Under the pieces are notes generated by a model. It had not been told where the DNA came from. It saw nothing but the letters and a program-made list of their open reading frames with translations, and did not search any database. This document shows, one piece after another, positions 6,346-9,649 of a stretch of 9,649 nucleotides of DNA. The stretch lies in contig JAJTIF010000349.1 of NCBI GenBank assembly GCA_021299675.1, positions 1 to 9,649 of the forward strand, in the 5' to 3' direction. A program made the translations under genes and the position numbers. Each line of letters starts with the position of its first letter. Within the stretch, counting starts at the first letter, position 1. This DNA comes from Pseudomonadota bacterium. Lineage in GTDB: Bacteria > Bdellovibrionota > Bacteriovoracia > Bacteriovoracales > Bacteriovoracaceae.

Positions 6346-7708
6346 TTTTTTCGATGATCTCACAAACCTTATCAATATCTTCTAGTGTAACCTTGAGCAC
6401 AGGCATGAGAAATCTCACGCGCGCAGGCGAGGCACCAGCCATGAAGGAGAGCACACCGTTATCGAAGAGTTTGTAGGTGAACTGCTTGGTTTTTACTGCG
6501 TCTCCGTTAAAGAGAGTCATCGCGACCATGGCGCCGATGCCCCAAGGACCTTTGATCTTCTGCGGATGCTTCTGCGCAATTTTTTCAAGATTTCCTTTGA
6601 AGCGCTGGTGCAGCTTTTCAATCTTTCCATCGGCACCGAGGTAGCCACCCTCGACGATCTGTTTGGTGATATAAAGAGAAGCGGCAATCTGTGTCGAGGC
6701 GCCAGTGAAGGTTTGGGACACAAGTCCTGGGCGCGGCTTGTGGTCATCACTGAAAAAAGTGGCACATACTTGCGAGTTCTTTCCTATGCTGGCCACATCG
6801 ATATGTTTGTCGAGCTTGAAATGTTGGAAGGCAAAGAGCTCATGGGTTCTGCCCCAGCTCTGCACTTCATCGGCGAATACAGAGATGTCATGGTCCTTAC
6901 AAACTTTAATGAGCGCCTCGAAGTATTCTGTGTTACCCACCCACGAACCGTTTTCTCCTTGAATGAGCTCCATCACGAAGCCGGCATGGGACTTGGGAAA
7001 GCGTGCGATGGCTTTCTTCATCGCATTGACGGCCAGGTTGATCGATCCCTGGTGATCAGATTCACAATAAAAGGGGATGTAGTCGACGTCGATGGTCTTT
7101 GGAAGCCCCTCGCGGTAGGCCGCTTTATCTGTCAGCCACGCCATCCCAAGGGTTCTTCCCGCGAAGCATTTCTCGAAAGCGAAGAGCCTTGAGGCAGGTG
7201 CGCGTTTTTGAAACATCATCTTGATGGCATTTTCGTTGGCCATCGCACCTGAAGTGGTGAGGAAAACGTTCTTGATCGCAGCGCCATTCTTGCAGGCTTG
7301 CTGAGAGAGAAGTTCTACCAGGCGAGCGGAGTCCGTATTTTGTTGAAGATGACCGTTCATCACTGTGTTCGAGATGGCTCCGTCGATCTGCGCTTCGATC
7401 ACATCTGGATTTGAGTGACCCATGTAGTGCACGCCGATACCAGTGATGAAATCATATTTCACAGATCCGTCAGCGAGCTCCACCAGTGCGCCGTTACCAA
7501 TTCCGCTTCCGAGATACTGATAGAAGAGAGCGCCACCGCGCAGGTCTCCGAACTTTTTCAAGAGCGCAAGGTAGTCTTCTTTAAGTTCTGGGTGAGCAGG
7601 TCTCAATCCTGTGATTTTCTTTTGGTGCTCTTCAACCGCTGCGCGCAGAAGTTTCTTCGCTTCTTTAATACGTGGGTCTTGAAAAAAACCATGGCCTACG
7701 GTCTTCAT
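6326..7708 (-). CDS. Class III aminotransferase, L-lysine 6-transaminase (LAT)-like / AstC-role candidate
   Basis: This PLP-dependent transaminase has 460 residues. SGAMANENA (153-161) is the phosphate-binding turn, FADEVQSWGR (278-287) holds Asp280, which contacts the PLP ring nitrogen, and ASIGKNSQVC (306-315) holds the Schiff-base Lys310. Most AstC/ArgD enzymes have an AKxxGGG-type sequence around this lysine. The GKxxQVC form recalls lysine epsilon-aminotransferase (LAT, e.g. Mycobacterium tuberculosis Rv3290c), which makes 2-aminoadipate semialdehyde. The neighbour astA, 3 bp downstream, instead suggests the AstC role, succinylornithine to succinylglutamate semialdehyde. Family membership is certain; substrate is open. 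The frame extends 43 codons further up to an ATG at 7837, but that ATG lies in a palindrome and the extension is unlike the family. GAGGAG sits 6 nt before the ATG at 7708, which I chose. Confidence 0.88.
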   Translation of the reverse strand: MKTVGHGFFQDPRIKEAKKLLRAAVEEHQKKITGLRPAHPELKEDYLALLKKFGDLRGGALFYQYLGSGIGNGALVELADGSVKYDFITGIGVHYMGHSNPDVIEAQIDGAISNTVMNGHLQQNTDSARLVELLSQQACKNGAAIKNVFLTTSGAMANENAIKMMFQKRAPASRLFAFEKCFAGRTLGMAWLTDKAAYREGLPKTIDVDYIPFYCESDHQGSINLAVNAMKKAIARFPKSHAGFVMELIQGENGSWVGNTEYFEALIKVCKDHDISVFADEVQSWGRTHELFAFQHFKLDKHIDVASIGKNSQVCATFFSDDHKPRPGLVSQTFTGASTQIAASLYITKQIVEGGYLGADGKIEKLHQRFKGNLEKIAQKHPQKIKGPWGIGAMVAMTLFNGDAVKTKQFTYKLFDNGVLSFMAGASPARVRFLMPVLKVTLEDIDKVCEIIEKTLHEME

Positions 7709-7720
7709 ATATATCTCCTC
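7709..7720 (-). promoter_or_regulatory. Strong ribosome binding site for the LAT-like aminotransferase
   Basis: On the minus strand GAGGAG, then ATATAT, then ATG: a near-ideal Shine-Dalgarno with 6-nt spacing. It decides the start at 7708 against the longer frame from 7837. Confidence 0.8.
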
Positions 7721-7735
7721 GGAGTCTAAACTTTT

Positions 7736-7752
7736 AAGTCTTTTCGAGACTT
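7736..7752. promoter_or_regulatory. Hairpin in leader of the LAT-like gene
   Basis: AAGTCT-TTTCG-AGACTT is a perfect 6-bp inverted repeat with a 5-base loop, 28-44 bp upstream of the aminotransferase start. TAAACTT occurs on both sides (7727-7733 and 7753-7759), a 26-bp spaced direct repeat. It could be an operator or a leader stem-loop. No T-tract follows it on the minus strand, so it is not a classical attenuator. Confidence 0.35.
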
Positions 7753-7823
7753 TAAACTTCGAACTTGAGCTATGCAAGGGAAGTATCTGGACTATTTTTA
7801 ACTGACATGGCGAGTAAGGTAAT

Positions 7824-7839
7824 AGATGTTTAAACATCT
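7824..7839. promoter_or_regulatory. Perfect 16-bp palindrome AGATGTTTAAACATCT
   Basis: This uninterrupted self-complementary 16-mer lies between the divergent LAT-like gene (start 7708) and the exported-protein gene (start 7864). On the plus strand CTGACA (7802-7807, 5/6 to a -35) would place a weak -10 (GATGTT, 7825-7830) inside it. That is the usual position of a repressor operator. It is a candidate site for a dimeric regulator of one or both divergent units; no regulator gene is in the window. Confidence 0.45.
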
Positions 7840-7863
7840 TTCTTATTTGCCGATAAGTGACTC

Positions 7864-8178
7864 ATGAAATGGCTTCTTTTAAGTTTAATCCTATCTTCCC
7901 CTGTTCATGCTCTGAGCATCAAAGGCAGAGTGTCGAGCACACAAGGTTGCGGGGATGGAAAAGTCATGGTGTGGCTTTCAAAAATTGCTGAAGAGTTCCA
8001 GCAAAAAGAGCTCCTCATGCACACGCTGGTTCCGCTTAACGGAACCTATGAATTCTATGTCATCCCTGGACAGTACCGAGTCGAGGTCTCCACCGAAAAA
8101 GGGTGCGAGGAGCATAAAAATGTTTTCATCGTGCACAAAGAAGCGCGCGTGGATTTTGTCCTGAAGGCAAAAAAATGA
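7864..8178 (+). CDS. Small exported beta-sandwich-like protein, unknown function
   Basis: The protein has 104 residues and begins with a clear signal peptide, MKWLLLSLILSSPVHA, with cleavage expected after residue 16. The mature part alternates short beta-strand-like segments: LSIKGRVSS, KVMVWLS, LNGTYEFYVIPGQYRVEVS and KEARVDFVLK. The pattern GTYEFYVIPGQYRVEV resembles the carboxypeptidase-regulatory/transthyretin-like fold seen in many surface proteins, so I suggest that fold with modest confidence. Two cysteines (29 and 81) could form one disulfide. It overlaps the next gene by the 4 bases ATGA, so the two are co-translated and probably work together. Its own ribosome site is weak (AAGTGA). 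Confidence 0.8.
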   Translation: MKWLLLSLILSSPVHALSIKGRVSSTQGCGDGKVMVWLSKIAEEFQQKELLMHTLVPLNGTYEFYVIPGQYRVEVSTEKGCEEHKNVFIVHKEARVDFVLKAKK

Positions 8179-9146
8179 AGTACCTCTTTTTTATTCTTCT
8201 TTTTTCCTCATCCACTTTTGCTAAGTTTGTGGCCGATGGCTGCCCGATGGAGTCAGTGCGTACCCAAGGTCCCCAGGGCTTTTATTGCGCTCCACTTTAT
8301 GGCCTCTTTCCGCAGCCCCAGACGGATTGCATCGTCTGCTTGCAAATGCAGCTCCAGCGGCAGCAACAAATGACGGCCTTCAATCCGTGGCTGATGCAGA
8401 TGCCTTTTCCGATGATGCCGCCACAGACTCCTTGGTGGGCGCAGCAGGGGAGAATGATGTACCCGAACTTGCAAGCTCCCGGGGCCTGGCAGTATCCTGG
8501 TATGAACCCACAGCCTTATCCCGGTAATGCTCCCGTGTTTGCGGCGAAGCCGAACGTATACGTGAAAAATTCTAGTAAAACGAAAACCTCGTTTTCGATG
8601 AAATTTGATTTAAAAGAATCAAAATCGACCTTTCTCGCTACCACGCCCTGGCTCGAAAATAACCAGTGGAGCGGTGAGATTCAGGGCGAGGAGTTCCGGG
8701 TCGACAAAGTAAACTACGACTATCTTTTCTACGATGCTCGCATGCCTCACGAAAGTATGCAGTTTGATGCCGGCTGGTGTATCAACCGCGCAGACCTCGT
8801 GCGTTCCATGGCCGGCGAGTTGATCCAATTGGGATTTTCTCCCTTGGCCATGAGTGATTTCTACGAGCACTGGGATCAAAAAATTCCTGATGAGCCCGTT
8901 TTTTGTGTGTACCCTCAGTACAACAAAGAGCTCGACGCAGCTCTTCCGATCCAGGTGAAACCTGCTGTGCCCTTTTTGAGGGTTTTATTTGTGTTGGTTC
9001 CCCACCGCCCCGATGATAAGTCTCAGCCAGTTTTCCCTCCATTGCCGCGGCAGTCGCATTTTGAACTGCGCACCAAAAGCATCGAGGGTGATCTGCAGTT
9101 CCTGGAATGGGGTGTCGCATTCCTAGACCATCGCTTGATTAAGTAG
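8175..9146 (+). CDS. Exported protein with Cys-rich N-terminus, Pro/Gln/Met/Trp-rich linker and conserved-type C-terminal domain
   Basis: The protein has 323 residues. A signal peptide, MKYLFFILLFSSSTFA, is cleaved probably after residue 16. Residues 23-55 hold four cysteines in the order C-x14-C-x13-C-x2-C. Residues about 56-120 are low complexity, rich in Gln, Met, Pro, Trp and Tyr. From about 150 a folded domain begins, with YDYLFYDAR (181-189), GWCINRADL (200-208), a LGF turn, SDFYEHW (227-233) and LRVLFVLVP (268-276). This order resembles, from memory, a family of bacterial secreted proteins with YLFWE...LGL...EFIxYW...P...R motifs and no assigned function. GAAGG lies 7 nt upstream of the ATG. 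Translation overlaps the previous gene by 4 bases. I infer a periplasmic or surface protein; no enzyme active site is evident. Confidence 0.8.
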   Translation: MKYLFFILLFSSSTFAKFVADGCPMESVRTQGPQGFYCAPLYGLFPQPQTDCIVCLQMQLQRQQQMTAFNPWLMQMPFPMMPPQTPWWAQQGRMMYPNLQAPGAWQYPGMNPQPYPGNAPVFAAKPNVYVKNSSKTKTSFSMKFDLKESKSTFLATTPWLENNQWSGEIQGEEFRVDKVNYDYLFYDARMPHESMQFDAGWCINRADLVRSMAGELIQLGFSPLAMSDFYEHWDQKIPDEPVFCVYPQYNKELDAALPIQVKPAVPFLRVLFVLVPHRPDDKSQPVFPPLPRQSHFELRTKSIEGDLQFLEWGVAFLDHRLIK

Positions 9147-9162
9147 GACGCAGCGCTTCTTT

Positions 9163-9220
9163 AGATTGTCTCAAAGCCTTTTTCAGGCTAATCTTCACAT
9201 TCATTTATTTTTCATTTTTT
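9163..9220 (+). terminator. Possible terminator or leader hairpin before the E1 gene
   Basis: An inner stem AGCCT-TTTTC-AGGCT (9175-9189) is flanked by an outer stem AGATT (9163-9167) with AATCT (9190-9194), leaving a 7-base bulge on the left. A T-rich stretch with runs of five and six Ts follows at 9195-9220. The short GC part and the gap before the T run make this a weak intrinsic terminator for the exported-protein genes, or else part of the E1 leader. Confidence 0.35.
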
Positions 9221-9230
9221 CGGAGTCGTT

Positions 9231-9649
9231 ATGCTCATGAAAGCGGAGTCACAAATGCAAGTGAAGAAGACTTTTGATATTAAAAAAACAGACAAAAAAA
9301 CATTAGCGAAATGGTATTCGCTTATGGTGCTCGGGCGCATGCTCGATGAGCGCGCCGCTAATTATTTAAAGCAAGCTCTCGGGTGGTCTTACCACGCCCC
9401 CTACGCCGGTCACGATGCGATTCAGTTGGCCATCGGCCAGGTGTTTGACCGTGAAACCGATCACCTCTTTCCTTACTACCGCGACATGCTCACGGCGATC
9501 TCTGCAGGATTGTCAGCCGAAGAAATTATTCTCAACGGCCTCTCGAAAGCCACCGATCTCGCCAGCGGCGGACGTCACATGTCCAATCACTTTGCTAAAC
9601 CAGAGTGGAACGTTCACAACGTTTCAAGCTGCACAGGTAACCATACACT
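9231..9649 (+). CDS. Thiamine-diphosphate 2-oxoacid dehydrogenase E1 (2-oxoisovalerate type), N-terminal part
   Basis: An open frame of 139 codons runs off the right edge. Its product resembles the E1 alpha part of branched-chain 2-oxoacid dehydrogenase, which decarboxylates the keto acids of Val, Leu and Ile on thiamine diphosphate as part of a cytoplasmic complex. Recognisable segments are APYAGHDAIQLAIG (57-69 plus), in place of the usual GQEA motif, FPYYRDM (80-86), and the conserved loop GGRHMSNHF (113-121), which corresponds to the GRxMPxHF loop of E1 alpha. In Bdellovibrio- and Bacteroidetes-type organisms E1 alpha and beta are often fused; the cut prevents a check. GGAG stands 5 nt before the ATG at 9231. 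ATGs at 9237 and 9255 are in frame, and the latter has its own GGAG at 7 nt, so the start is not certain. Confidence 0.85.
   Translation, partial: MLMKAESQMQVKKTFDIKKTDKKTLAKWYSLMVLGRMLDERAANYLKQALGWSYHAPYAGHDAIQLAIGQVFDRETDHLFPYYRDMLTAISAGLSAEEIILNGLSKATDLASGGRHMSNHFAKPEWNVHNVSSCTGNHT

Noticed and set aside
6566..7192. Plus-strand 208-codon frame across the LAT-like gene
   Set aside because: Longest shadow in the window, but it is antisense to a complete PLP enzyme and shows no family motif, signal peptide or ribosome site.
7709..7837. 43-codon upstream extension of the LAT-like aminotransferase to an ATG at 7837
   Set aside because: That ATG sits inside the 16-bp palindrome, has no good ribosome site, and the added residues do not look like the family; the ATG at 7708 has GAGGAG at 6 nt.
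9175..9189. AGCCT-TTTTC-AGGCT as a strong intrinsic terminator
   Set aside because: The stem is only 5 bp and is not followed directly by a T run; kept only as a low-confidence feature.
1..9649. Defence island, mobile element, CRISPR or biosynthetic cluster
   Set aside because: No transposase, integrase, nuclease-helicase set, toxin-antitoxin pair, spacer repeats or megasynthase was seen; the beta-CASP protein is of the housekeeping RNA-processing type.

Overview
The window is about 9.6 kb of gene-dense bacterial DNA of moderate GC. Genes are separated by 3-20 bp or overlap, Shine-Dalgarno sites are mostly good, and several small exported proteins of unknown function are present. The gene mix suggests a member of the Bdellovibrionota, a Bdellovibrio-like predator that lives on prey amino acids. 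It comprises arginine succinyltransferase-pathway genes, a LAT-like transaminase, a beta-CASP exonuclease and a branched-chain keto-acid dehydrogenase E1. That taxonomic placement is an inference from gene content and style, not a proven assignment.

Layout. (1) 1-2430, minus strand: astD (succinylglutamate-semialdehyde dehydrogenase), followed 4 bp later by an MFS transporter that runs off the left edge. (2) 2431-2528: a short divergent promoter region with an inverted repeat over both candidate -10 boxes. (3) 2529-3332, plus strand: a short DUF1338 protein with the metal ligands of the 2-oxoadipate dioxygenase/decarboxylase (HglS) family. (4) 3336-5174, minus strand: a beta-CASP metallo-beta-lactamase-fold RNA-processing-type hydrolase, preceded by a small exported four-cysteine protein. 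(5) 5234-7708, minus strand: a tight pair, a class III aminotransferase of the lysine 6-transaminase (LAT) type followed 3 bp later by astA (arginine N-succinyltransferase, TTG start). (6) 7709-7863: a divergent intergenic region with a perfect 16-bp palindrome and a hairpin. (7) 7864-9146, plus strand: two overlapping genes for exported proteins of unknown function. (8) 9231 to the right edge, plus strand: the N-terminal part of a thiamine-diphosphate-dependent 2-oxoacid dehydrogenase E1.

How the genes fit together. AstA, the transaminase and AstD can supply steps 1, 3 and 4 of the succinyltransferase (AST) route from arginine to glutamate. AstB and AstE are not in the window. The transaminase active site looks more like lysine 6-transaminase than AstC, and the gene divergent from astD belongs to the family that acts on 2-oxoadipate in lysine breakdown. 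Arginine/ornithine and lysine catabolism may therefore be intertwined here. This is the most interesting functional question in the window; nothing else proves a novel system. The E1 gene at the right edge fits the same theme of burning amino acids.

No rRNA, tRNA, CRISPR array, insertion sequence or phage gene was recognised, and no stretch over 300 bp lacks a gene.
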